A DNA stretch of 64,000 bases, from the NCBI RefSeq assembly GCF_000350225.1, contig NW_005179195.1, positions 47,548 through 111,547 of the forward strand, in the 5' to 3' direction. Position 1 is the stretch's first letter. Every line of letters begins with the position of its first letter. A program made the position numbers and the translations under genes. Source of the DNA: Chondrus crispus (Eukaryota > Rhodophyta > Florideophyceae > Gigartinales > Gigartinaceae). Below are positions 46,705 through 56,243 of the stretch, in pieces. The notes below the pieces were generated by a model. The model did no database searches. It was given only the letters and a program-made list of their open reading frames with translations, and had not been told where the DNA came from.

Positions 46705-47768
46705 AAGGCCAGGAAGAACCCCAGACGGGAAGAGATATTGACGCTAGCTGTAGAGACCGAATCTTCTTTCTAACTAAACACACATCTGACATATCGAGAC
46801 ATATCTTGCGTTTCAAAGCAAAATACATAGGTTCCCAACCCATAATTAGTGTACTATTCTACAGGACCCCACACACTCCCAAGCACACACTACGGGCATT
46901 CCAAACAAGAGACCCACTTTTTTGAGGCTGTGAAACGCAATATAAACCTACAGCACACGTTAAAATTGCACATAATGCTGCGCCCTTAGAGCGCCCCTGC
47001 GCATACTTCGAGACAATTCTCATTTTGAGTTTGGAGTACCTTTTTTCGGGGGTTCGAAACCCATTATGAGTTTGGAGTCCCGTTTTTTGGTACTCGAAAC
47101 TCATTATGAGTTTCGAACCCCTTTTTGGTACTCGAAACTCAAAATGAGTTTCGAGCCCCTTTTTTTGGTACTCGAAACTCAAAATGGCGATACTGTACAT
47201 GCGCACAGTACGGTACCTGCCCCGCCCCTGAAGGGGCCCTACGCATGATTCGAGGCCATTCTCATCTTTTGAGTTTGGAGTCCCCTGCTTTGCTTTTTTG
47301 GTAAACTCATAATGAGAGTACATCATCTGTCCTTCATTTGTGCAATCCGCGCACAGTGTTATTTGCGTTTGATTTTGGACCAAAAATAAGCCAGGATAGC
47401 TGCCGTGGATCGGGACCCGCGTGGGTGATGTGGTTTGTAACTTATATACCTGTACCTTTCATCATTAATGAACCGTTGTTGCTGTGTTGAATGTCCCAAC
47501 GAGAACGGTATGGCATACCCCACGCACCCCGCACCCACCCAGAGGGGTAAAGTGGGCATTTCTTTGATCTAGACCATTTTGAAGCCGTTAACCTTTTCGA
47601 GCCCGAGCTATAACTCTTGCTTACTCTTAACTCTTGACTGTAGAATATACAATTCCTGTATTCGCTTGTAACGTTACTTTTTTGTGGTTCTTCGTCGAGT
47701 GTAGCCCTTTCATTGAGACCATTTTAGTGTGGTGCTTGTTTACCAAAACTGTGTAGAGGCAGATACAA
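46705..47768 (-). repeat. Long inverted repeat, right arm
   Basis: Reverse complement of the left arm 36478-37728, from CAGACGGGAAGAG to AAAACTGTGTAGAG. It holds only one set of palindromic units (47020-47290) and includes the sequence that the gap hides on the left. Identity is high but clearly below 100%, with small indels, so the arms are not recent copies. Confidence 0.85.
47020..47290. repeat. Palindromic hairpin units, right arm
   Basis: About five units in the same family as 36840-37430, in opposite orientation, several already eroded (CCCATTATGAGTTTGGAG). Confidence 0.75.
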
Positions 47769-48015
47769 AAAAACAAGCATTGTGGCCCCCAAGCGCACCT
47801 GATGAGAATCGGACTCACGAATAATAGTGTAAATATGGGCCCATAACCAGACAGTAAAATCAGGGCCTGAAAATTTTGCCGCCGAAATTTGTTGTCCAAC
47901 GAGCCATAAACGATCGCTTCTTGCCGTCCCTTGGGCAGGCTGACTATTTCAACAAACTCCTGGGCCAGAATCTGACCACGTGTCACAAAGGGGACCTGCA
48001 CTCAGATGGTCATAG

Positions 48016-49209
48016 CTACGCAGCCAAGGCCCTCATATGGGCGTCAGCTCCCGCAAGTTCACCATTTGTTATCTCAACACCCAGCACGGCATGTACAGAG
48101 AAAGTTTTCATAGTGGCCGCTATAGACATTGCGACTCTCAGACGGCCACTTGGGCAATCGGGCCCGAAATTTGTCCGGAAAATTTGTAAACCACTCAGCC
48201 CCAAGCGCTGGCTTCTCAGTGTCCCTTGCAGCATAGACACCCCATCTGCGAAGGGGTGTAAACACAGTTCTTGAGGCACTCCATGGACAGGATGGCAGGA
48301 AGCACATCCAGCTAGTGGAACCGGGAAGCAGGACCGGGTAGCGCTGTGGTAGAGCGGGGTGGGAAGGGGACGCGCACATGGGCGGGACTATCTTATGTGT
48401 TGTGTGGAGAGAAAGGCAGTCATAATGACAAGCTTTGATAGCTTTCAGAGGCGAGCATTCACAGGCCTCCCTCTCGACGCATGACAAAAAGCGAGAAAGA
48501 CCCTCGATAACGACCAGGGAGAAGTGCTCTCGAAAGTGAAGTGGCACGTAGACAACGACATCCTTTTTGAGAACTGCTGCCGTCTTCCGACTCATAGAGT
48601 GGCCTAGGAGCATGGAAGGTCCACCTTGGACGCACCTGTATGCACTTGAGAGATAGATGAGATCGAATAAATAATGCTTGGCCGGATCGTACTTGGTGAG
48701 CCCCACAGGAGACATGAACCACAAAAGAGCATCAGAAGAAATGAAAGCATGGGGTTGCTTCAATATCTCTTCGCAGTCAGTTTTTGTTAGAAACTGACTG
48801 TGTCCGTTGCGAGTTTTGAACGAGAACACAGAACTGCTGCTCGAATTACCTCTTTGGGGGGCCTCCAATCGCCGCTGACGGGAGTGATGGACTTGTCGTT
48901 CCCGTGTATCAACTCAACCGAAGAGCCCAAAGAAATCCTGTCAATCTCTTTTTCGGAGGTTTTTATTGCGGTACTCTTCGTATTTGTCTTCTTTCCTTGG
49001 TTCTTTTTTCTTTGGATCTTCTTTCCTTCGGTCTTCTTTCCTTGGCTCTTCTTTCCTTGAGTCTTCTTTCTTATCACACCCATGTAGTCCTCGCTCGACT
49101 TGTCAATGTGGATTCGAATTGACTTCAAAGGAGGTAGCGGGATTTCGACTGCTTCTTCACTTGATGTGTTCCCCTTCGGTTTCTGTTCTTTCTCCGATTT
49201 CTTCTGCAA
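48016..49209 (-). pseudogene. Ulp1-like (C48) cysteine protease, frameshifted
   Basis: Three minus-strand frames carry one protein. The start (49209, MQKKSEKEQKPKGN) leads into Lys/Gly-rich repeats (KKTQGKKSQGKKTEGKKIQR). The next frame, from about 48840, holds KTDCEEILKQPHAFISSDAL, LFDLIYLSSAYR, VVVYVPLHFREHFSLVVIE (catalytic-His strand) and KACHYDCLSLH (catalytic Asp). The last frame (48279-48016) ends with HPFADGVSMLQG, where the active-site Cys of 'QxxGxxCG' should be but is Met in this reading. SUMO-protease-like domains are common passengers or fusions of MULE transposons. The copy is dead. Confidence 0.6.
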
Positions 49210-49276
49210 AGTCCAATCTCCTGCGCATATTTGTGTCTTGAGGTGGCCTCACCGGGGACATCATCACAATACTCAC

Positions 49277-49648
49277 ATGGAACCCAGTATAGTAGTCAAA
49301 TTCATTCCAGGACTACCGAAAACCATAGAAGAAGTAGTTGAGCTGTGGCGAAGGGGAGACAAGAATCTCGACTGTCAACCACTGAGAAAGTTTACAGACT
49401 CAGAGATGCGAAAGAAAATGGTTCCGATCTATAGCCATCGGATGTGGACCCTTTCTGGACAGAAGAATAGCTTCTTGCGAATCAAGGCTTTAGTGGAACG
49501 AGTACAGGAATTTGGCCCTGTACGAATGGGTCTGATGGATATCGGAAGTGACCATGATTGGGAACAAGCCGTTCACGGATTTCATGCCGCGTATGACAAA
49601 GATGGAAGGCCCCAGGCGTTATCGCGTGTACTGCGTCAAAAAGATTAA
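49277..49648 (+). CDS. GCR1_C-like DNA-binding protein fragment
   Basis: From ATG 49277, 123 residues: PKTIEEVVELWRRGDKNLDC, QPLRKFTDSEMRKK, YSHRMWTLSGQKNSFLRIKA, VERVQEF. This resembles the GCR1_C domain, with a 'TV..LW.EW..G....P....E' start and an R-x2-x-W helix. The domain is found in fungal activators and in several eukaryotic transposon proteins. The frame ends at a stop at 49648 while a second frame (49548-49877, VVVQSAVIVSVVWRDTRQNV) may continue it after a frameshift. The gene diverges from the Ulp1-like gene, with 67 bases between the two starts. Confidence 0.4.
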   Translation: MEPSIVVKFIPGLPKTIEEVVELWRRGDKNLDCQPLRKFTDSEMRKKMVPIYSHRMWTLSGQKNSFLRIKALVERVQEFGPVRMGLMDIGSDHDWEQAVHGFHAAYDKDGRPQALSRVLRQKD

Positions 49649-49877
49649 TAAAAAATATGAAAACCGTCTTACTGTAAAAGGAGGCCAGTCTCTCACCTCA
49701 TCCATCTTATCAGAAACTGATGTCGTGGTACAGAGTGCTGTGATAGTTTCTGTTGTATGGCGAGACACACGACAGAATGTTCAGATTTATCATGCGTGTA
49801 GAAATACAAACGCTGTCACGGAGGTATCCAGGGAAGATGTTTTCTCGTTTTTGCAGTTGAAGCTAAAAATAGACTGA

Positions 49878-51331
49878 ACTACATACAAGTTGACTGCATA
49901 AATATGAACTCTTTCATAAAACGTTCCCATGGCAAGGCATATCCGTCCTGATGGTTTAGACATAAATGTATTGGAAGAACGTCTAACAAAACAAGATTTT
50001 AGTGGCATGGAACATTGCAACCTGATTTTACTTCTCGGCAGTTAAGTGTTCACTTGTTTGACTTTGCGGACCACAGTTGAAATTCTCTGCAGAATTCTGC
50101 TCTACTAAAAATAGCCTGACATTCCTGTAGAAGTTCGTAATTTATACGTCTAAATAGGAATGGACCCAGTTTCTGAACGGTCGTTTCAGTAAAGAATCAC
50201 CCGGCTTCCAGTCAAAACTTTTACTAAACTCACATCAGAGAATTTGATCTAGCAGCTGTCGCGAAATGCAGTAGAAATGTGCTGGCAGTGGTATTGTATA
50301 CATCTCATAGAACTGCTGCATATTTTACTTGGGCGCAAGTACGTCTATTTACGAGATTCCGTGGTGTCATGCAGACAACGCGTTGGGTATATTATTTTAA
50401 ATCACTCAATCAGCATTTGCTACGATGTTCATCATGATGTAAAACGTGAAACGTACCTGCTCTTGATAGGATAATCTGACCTCATGACCAACTATATTTA
50501 AAGACGTACAATTAAAAGATTTGGCGTTCGTTTCAACTACAAATCGTGGCTGCCGCGGTGCCAGAAAACTAGTTCGCTATTTTTAGAAACATAAATTTAC
50601 ACTCTCTTAGACACAAGCTTATTTGGAATTATTCGGTAAACGTTGAACTATTTGGTAAACGTTGAATTATTCGGTAAACGTTTCTGCTGGGTTCTGATGT
50701 ACCACATAGAACTGCTTTGGTGGACGCTGAGATATTGAAATATGTGCCTTCAAATCTCCCTAGATTTGCAGGGTCACACTTTACTCTTTCCGTTGTCCTT
50801 CCTGTCTCTTCTGCTATATATACGGTCGATTTCAGATCTCCACAACTGAAAGTCTAATTGTGTACCTCTATGCACTATAGTTGAGATACTTGGCAGAAAT
50901 ATTACATTCTAAAAATAGTTCGATATGCTTGGAAGAATTCGCACGCCACATCTTTAAAACAGGCATACACTCTGTTTTTCAAACACTTTTCTGGATTGCC
51001 ATTTATTTCTTGACTGAATGAAAATCAGAGAAAATCTCGTTATGAAAGTCGTCGCAAGCCACAGTAAATGTTTCCAAACGTTTCGTATACGCTTCATTAG
51101 ACTGCTACGTATATGCTCAAGCGCATATGTGTTTCTATTCTACGTTTGCATCAATCCAGTATTCTATTTTTAAAATGGCAACTAGTCTAACACAGCAATA
51201 GAAAATCTCTGCCCCCAACAACTCTTTAAATAGTGAACGGGTACAGGCGAACTATCAGATCTGAGACAAGCGCCCAACCGTTGGCATCTTTCGTTTCTCC
51301 CAAATTCGCAAGCAGTCCTTGTTGTTCGAAC
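49878..51331. other. AT-rich region, no gene seen
   Basis: Low-GC sequence without protein-like frames. Three direct copies of 'ATTYGGTAAACGTTGAA' lie at 50634-50690. The last 100 bases should hold the promoter of the RING gene. Confidence 0.5.
50634..50690 (+). repeat. Three direct copies of a 19-base motif
   Basis: Units of 'TTATTCGGTAAACGTTGAA', 19-20 bases apart, the second with CTATTTGG. The GGTAAACRTT core is shared with the subterminal motifs at 32440-32640, so this may be an isolated end of the same transposon family. Confidence 0.65.
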
Positions 51332-51763
51332 ATGAGCGCCGTTGGTCATCCGCAATTGTGCATCATCTGCCAATGCCCGCCTGATAGAGACGTGGTCGAG
51401 TTACAATGCAGACACGTCTTTCATAAAGACTGCATTGCTCCCTGTCTTCTATCTAACACTCCTACGTGTCCAGTGGTGGAAATCTTTGATGATGGCACAA
51501 CTTATGATCATCCTGTAAACCGTCAAGCAGAACACTGTCCCCTTTGCCGCACAAGAATTCAAGAAAATAAAATGAGGCACTTTTCCGGGTACGTTTCTCA
51601 AAAGAGTCGAAAAACTGCGAGGGAGTGGGATTCAATCCCGGAATCCCAGCGGTCCAAGATTCAAAAGAAGAACAAGAAACGCTTGGAAAGGAGGTTGAAG
51701 AAGGAAAGCATGAATTCAGGCCCTCAAAGGGGTTCCGGCAGTGGTGCTGGTTCCTCTGCTTAG
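51332..51763 (+). CDS. RING-type zinc-finger protein with a split RING
   Basis: 143 residues from ATG 51332 (MSAVGHPQLCIICQC). RING ligands: CIICQC, then LQCRHVFHKDCIAPCL (C-x-H-x2-H-x2-C), then CP..., a 26-residue insertion rich in Asp, and HCPLC. Usual RINGs have 10-20 residues there, so the loop is long and the pairing of the last cysteines is uncertain. The C-terminal 70 residues are Lys/Arg/Ser-rich (KIQKKNKKRLERRLKKE), like a nuclear signal. RING proteins are mainly E3 ubiquitin ligases; the partner is unknown. The gene is isolated in transposon-rich DNA and has no visible damage. Confidence 0.7.
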   Translation: MSAVGHPQLCIICQCPPDRDVVELQCRHVFHKDCIAPCLLSNTPTCPVVEIFDDGTTYDHPVNRQAEHCPLCRTRIQENKMRHFSGYVSQKSRKTAREWDSIPESQRSKIQKKNKKRLERRLKKESMNSGPQRGSGSGAGSSA

Positions 51764-53392
51764 GTAAATAAATTGATAAATGTTACTCAAACGGCTTTTA
51801 TTTCACAGTGCCCGGTTTTATTCCTCCTACATTTTGCATCTTTGACTTCATACATATATTTTTACGATGAGTTGTACTTCACTGATGAGTACCAAACAAG
51901 TCGTGGAATACTATTTTAAGCATGATGAAAGAGTGGGCCAGTAGCTTAGCACCTGATGCATCCAGTCGAGTTTCAAAGTTTTTATGAAGGTTGATTTTTG
52001 AATATGTATTGGGAGAGATGTCGGCGTAACCCATTTTGAATGATGTACTGTACTGTCTTGTTGCAAATATATATATACGCATATAAATGTCAGGTTCTGT
52101 GTCCTTTAACCAACTAAAAATAGTCTTGCCATTCTTCGGTATTCAATGTGACAAAATACAATGCAAACGACTGTATTCCTTTAGTTGTATGTACTGCTAT
52201 AATACTGTAAATGTAGGAATTGGAAATGGTGTGGAATAAAATGGCTCTTCCACTTCTTACAGGCACGTGTGCAAGACGGATGAGCACTTGAATGTGCATT
52301 TTAAAGAATTATTGCATTGGAAAATCATATCCATTTTAGTACTGACGCAAACGCTTTTTATGCAGCCGTCATTTTTGAGGTCCAGATATTTTATACAGCA
52401 GATAGCATTTTAGGGACTAATTCATGCTGGTTTCAAGTTTTAATTGGTTTTAATCGATTTTCGCACCAATTTATGAATTAGAGAGGAATTTACTGCAACT
52501 AGAGAAGATCCTTGACAGCGGGCAGAGCCCAGCTATCGAGGATTTCGGCTTCGATCGCTGAAGTCGAGGCGGGTGCAGGCCATCCTCGACCCCGTAGTAG
52601 ATCCTCGACAGCAGGCGCAGCCCAGCCGTCGAGGATCGTCGCTTCGATGGCTGAGGTCGAGGCGGACGCAGCCCATCTTCGACCCTGTAGTAGATCCTCG
52701 ACAGCAGGTGCAGCCCAGCTGTCGAGGATCGCCGCGTCGCATCGCTCGCTCGTCTTCGTCGATGAGGGGAAATCATATCGTGCGCAATCGTGGAGATCGT
52801 GTGGGGGGTAGGGCGTGTGAGGGCAGTCAGGGGGTGCACGATTTGTAATACTGTGCAATGACAATGTAGATTTAATTTGCCGACGGCGGCGTCGGCGGCG
52901 GCGGCGACAGATGTGGTTTAGGGTACGAGGGATTGGATTTTATATCAAATTTGGCGATAGTGGCGGCGGCGCCGACGGCGACGACCAATTTGAATACAGT
53001 ACGATTGGATCATTTGCCGTAAAAAAATTTCAGATGTTTAAAATTGTAGTACGGAAAGGCGTGACATTTATTTTGCGGTTGTATGTCAGCCTACGTCAGT
53101 GAACACGAGGCCCTTTCAGAAATGAACCGTCAGGGAGGTTCATTTCTGGATGTAACATAACATTAATGCAGTGATTGTTTTAATCTCCATCCTGCATACA
53201 TTAGTGTCACTGACACTAATTCAGTACTGACACTATTTAACCGTAAACGGAAATAGTGTTAGTTACAGTATTAATGTCACACAATATTAGTGTAACTTGG
53301 AATTTAACCTACGAGTCAACCTTGGGAGTACAAGTTGATGTACGACGGCACCATTTTAGTCGTACTAAGTGTAGTACTAGCTGGCATCCATA
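51764..53392. other. Repeat-bearing intergenic region
   Basis: No gene. Holds a 93-base tandem repeat (52510-52735), a GGC/GGCGAC microsatellite (52880-52985) and an AGTGTCA-rich stretch (53200-53300) next to the pogo-like transposase. The last may be the element's end, because similar TGACACTAATT motifs occur at 55790-55870 on the far side. Confidence 0.5.
52510..52735. repeat. Tandem repeat, 93-base unit, about 2.4 copies
   Basis: Units start at 52510, 52603 and 52696 (CCTTGACAGC, CCTCGACAGC, CCTCGACAGC). The unit is 31 codons long, so long frames are open on both strands; they are not taken as genes. Each unit holds several 'TCGAGG/CCTCGA' inverted pairs. Confidence 0.85.
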
Positions 53393-55694
53393 CTACTCAT
53401 CATCGCTGGCTATCTGCACCTCCTTCCCATTAAAGTATTCGCGGTGCTTGCGGATAATATTCTGTAGATCAGGGGTCAGCTGAGATTCTTCCCATTGGCC
53501 ATTAGTGTTTAGCGCCATACCAGTTATGATCAAAGCTTTCCTAGCGTATGATATGCCATTACCATCGCGCTGCTGGTTCACTTCTCTCACAGAACAAGCT
53601 GCGAGCCTCAGGAAGAAAGGCTTCCCAGGATTGGAACCTTTTCCAGAACTATCCTTCCACAGTCCCTTCTTGATCATGTCCATTTTGTAGGCCTCCCACC
53701 TCCTCGTCCAGACCGACTTAAATTTTTGGATAATGAAGGAATCACAAGGTTGGATTAGGTGCGTAGCGTTAGGCGGAAAGTGCCTTATTTCGGTATTGAT
53801 AGCTGCTGCAGAAGCCTCCATAGCAGCAGTACTATTGTGACCGCTACAGTTGTCCACATATAAAATTCGCTTCCTTCCATTAGGTAGTGCAGCAATAACC
53901 GTACGTTCTGTCAGCCACTGAGGCATGACCGTTGTATCCATCCAACCTTTAGGCCCGGTACGATAGGCTACACTGTAGTATAATCACCCCCAACGACGAG
54001 GGGGGTGAGTACTGACAGTTCGGAAAGACCCCGATCGGCGGGAAGACAGAAGCACGGCCCACCCACGGTACCGAGCACGGGCTCGAGGTAGCGGTGGTAG
54101 AGCGGGATCGGGGAGGACGCGCGCACGCGCGAGCGGTTCTACGCCTCGACGCCCCGGAGCGGTACTGGGTGACGATCCAGTACCGACGGGCGGAGGTGGA
54201 GCCGGCTCGTGGGCGTGCTACGCGCGTCCTCAACCCGTGCGCGGTGCGTCTCCTAGGTAAAACGGACGGAAGTACCTAAAAGTAAGCGGGCGGACCAAGG
54301 TGGAGGATCCTTGACCAGTCCGTCCTTGTCGTCCTCCACCGCCGGCGGTCCGCTCATATTTAATGTACATTGTAGCCTATCATAACTCTACAGTAGTGCC
54401 GTTCGACCGACACTGTAACGCTGTCAGCCGTCGGGGCTGACAGTCCACGTGTAGTACGCGTCCCGTACACGTGGAGGACACGTGTGTGCGCGCGTAGCTG
54501 TAAGGCTCGTGCCTTACTGTCGCTGATCTAATCCTAATCTAATTTCCGAACTTCCGTTTGGGGTTATACCACATACACCAGGAATATCGTCAGGTGTCCC
54601 CCGGAAAGGATAATTTCGATCTCGATTCTTGAATACCATAAATGGCGGTGCAATTGTGGCATCTCTTCCTCCGCTTAACCGGACTAACATGGTCATGCCT
54701 TCTCCTCCTGAAACAACATCGGCATATTTAACTTCAGAGTCCCCCGTAAATCCTAACGTGCGACCATTGTCAACGTTAATTATAAAATGAGTCTCATCGG
54801 CGTTGCCAATGTCACATTCATCAATATCGCCAGTTGTCAATAAACGCTTCATGTTCCCCAGATAATGTGCCACATCGATTTCAATTTGTTTTGTTTATGA
54901 GGACTCAACATATGCTTTCCGGTATGCGCACGGCTGACAATACGGAATCGTTCCGCAAATGTCTGAATCCATCTTGGTCCAATCCTTGTGTGCAAAGCCA
55001 TGTCTGTCCGCGGGTCGACCATATGCATACTGTACGCGTCGTTTTCACTGTGTTCAAGCATACGCATTGCAAGAGACTTGAGGGTACGCAAGTTAAATTT
55101 AACACCGAGTTTTCGGAGACGGTCAAACTCGCTGCGGAGGTCATTATGTAGTGCTTCAACCCACATTGCCCGTTTTCTGCCTCTTCCCAAACGTGCCTTT
55201 ACTCGGATCCTTTTGAGTCCGATCTTGGTTGCCCTTGTTATAGAAGACGTAACACCTTTAAATTTTATCTGGTCGTTTGCATTAGTGTAATGAAGCCGAT
55301 CTTTCCAAAGACGCATCGCTCGAACGATGTTGGCATTCTTGCTGGACCGAAAGTACTGCTGAAAATGCTTCACCGTTTTCGAGGCGATACATTTTTCTTC
55401 TTCGCTTGTAGCGGTAGCCACCATCCAGGCCACGATCTTAGCACGATCAGCAATGTTGAGTACGTACTGCACGGATCTCTTGATATTATCTGGCTGGGAA
55501 TAGTCATGTTGGATGATCTGTTGATCATGGGTTGGCGTGGAGGCATCTGGGTCCGTCGGGCGTTGTGCGCCGCGCTGCTCACCTTGTTGAAGGCAATGAA
55601 GAAAAGGTGAACCGAGCACCATGGAGAGTTTTCGTAGTGAGTTGAAGGAGGTTTGTGGTGTGGGGTAGGGTTGTACCCCTATCCCGGAATGCAT
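53393..55694 (-). pseudogene. Pogo/Tigger-type DDE_1 transposase, split by a solo LTR and a frameshift
   Basis: The start is at ATG 55694. The first frame (281 codons) ends with a CENP-B/Tc5-like DNA-binding region (LRTLKSLAMRML, WIQTFAERFRIVSRAHTGKH). A one-base loss at an A run near 54880 shifts into the next frame: NADETHFIINVDNGRTLGF (first catalytic D), MVFKNRDRNYPFRGTPDDIP and GV. A 600-base LTR (53974-54573) follows, after which the frame resumes as AYRTGPKGWMDTTVMPQWL, ILYVDNCSGHNS (second D) and THLIQPCDSF (third D), ending at 53393. With LTR and one TACAC removed, the reading across the junction is exact. Such transposases usually lie between TA target duplications; the ends are not resolved. 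Confidence 0.85.
53974..54573 (-). repeat. Solo LTR in the pogo-like gene, 600 bases, TSD TACAC
   Basis: On the minus strand it starts TGTGGTATAACCCC and ends TTATACTACA. Both flanks are TACAC on the plus strand (53969-53973 and 54574-54578). Start and end resemble those of the 590-base LTR at 61170-61759 (TGTGGTACAACTCC, TTATACCACA), so both may belong to one family. Strong hairpins lie inside (CTGTCAGCC/GGCTGACAG at about 54420-54450). Confidence 0.9.
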
Positions 55695-56065
55695 GTATTA
55701 TTCATCTTTTGACAGATCACGGAATATGCGATCCAATTTTCGTCCCGTCGTCGTCGAAATATTGACTATACGTGTACACGTGAGTATGAGTGACACTAAT
55801 TACAAAATGCCAAAACACGAGCTTGCATGTAATAATGTAAGTGACATTATTTACATAGTTACACTATTTAAATGCTGACGCTATCTACAGTAACTGAGTG
55901 TAGTCATAGAAACTGCCGGGTCAAAACCTACAAACTAGAAGTAGAAACAACATAGAAACAACATAAGAAGCAAAACAAAACAACATAAAGAAACAAAACA
56001 AAGAAGTAGACATGTGAGAAAGACTCGGAGAGCGACGAGATCAAGGGCGGGGGGGTGGGAGAGAA
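55695..56065. other. Intergenic, A-rich at the right
   Basis: No gene. The left part has TGACACTAATTAC motifs like those beyond the other side of the pogo-like gene. The right part (55935-56010) is a run of 'AACAACATA/GAAACAAAAC' repeats. Confidence 0.5.
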
Positions 56066-56224
56066 ATAGACATGCCGAGGGGTCGGCGGTGGGCGGTGCG
56101 GCCCCGCGAGCTCAAGTAGAGTACAGCTCTGGGTTGCACCGCCTGGCGACGCTCGGCATACTGATAGAGACGCTCGCTACTTTCCGGCTGAGTCTTCACC
56201 CGCATACACACACGTGTACACGGA
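56066..56224 (+). repeat. Direct repeat of the DIRS-like element, copy 1
   Basis: Begins near ATGCCGAGGGGTCGGCGG and ends ACACACGTGTACACGGA. It has an extra 30 bases (GGCGACGCTCGGCATACTGA...) absent from the copy at 58358-58502. Position and orientation fit the split direct repeats of Ngaro/PAT elements. Confidence 0.75.
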
Positions 56225-56243
56225 TGCGAAGGGCCAAAGGGGA

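Larger units (their letters stand above)
36478..47768. mobile_element. Composite element with long inverted repeats and epigenetic cargo
   Basis: Inverted repeats of about 1.25 kb (left, with gap) and 1.06 kb (right) enclose about 9 kb. The minus strand carries a ParB-like gene, a 2OG-Fe(II) dioxygenase-like gene and a truncated SF1 helicase. The plus strand carries a DNA methyltransferase and a SET protein. No clear target duplication is visible at the outer ends. The outside neighbours are the MULE-like transposase (start codon 84 bases from the left arm) and, on the right, a Ulp1-like protease gene. The arms may be ends of two inverted copies of one larger transposon, with these genes as its interior. 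Confidence 0.65.

Noticed and set aside
53964-54381. A 16-base inverted pair (GATAGGCTACA.TGTA ... TGTAGCCTATC) as MITE ends
   Set aside because: The larger unit 53974-54573 has TG...CA ends, an exact TACAC duplication and restores the host frame, so the pair is internal to, or overlaps, the LTR.
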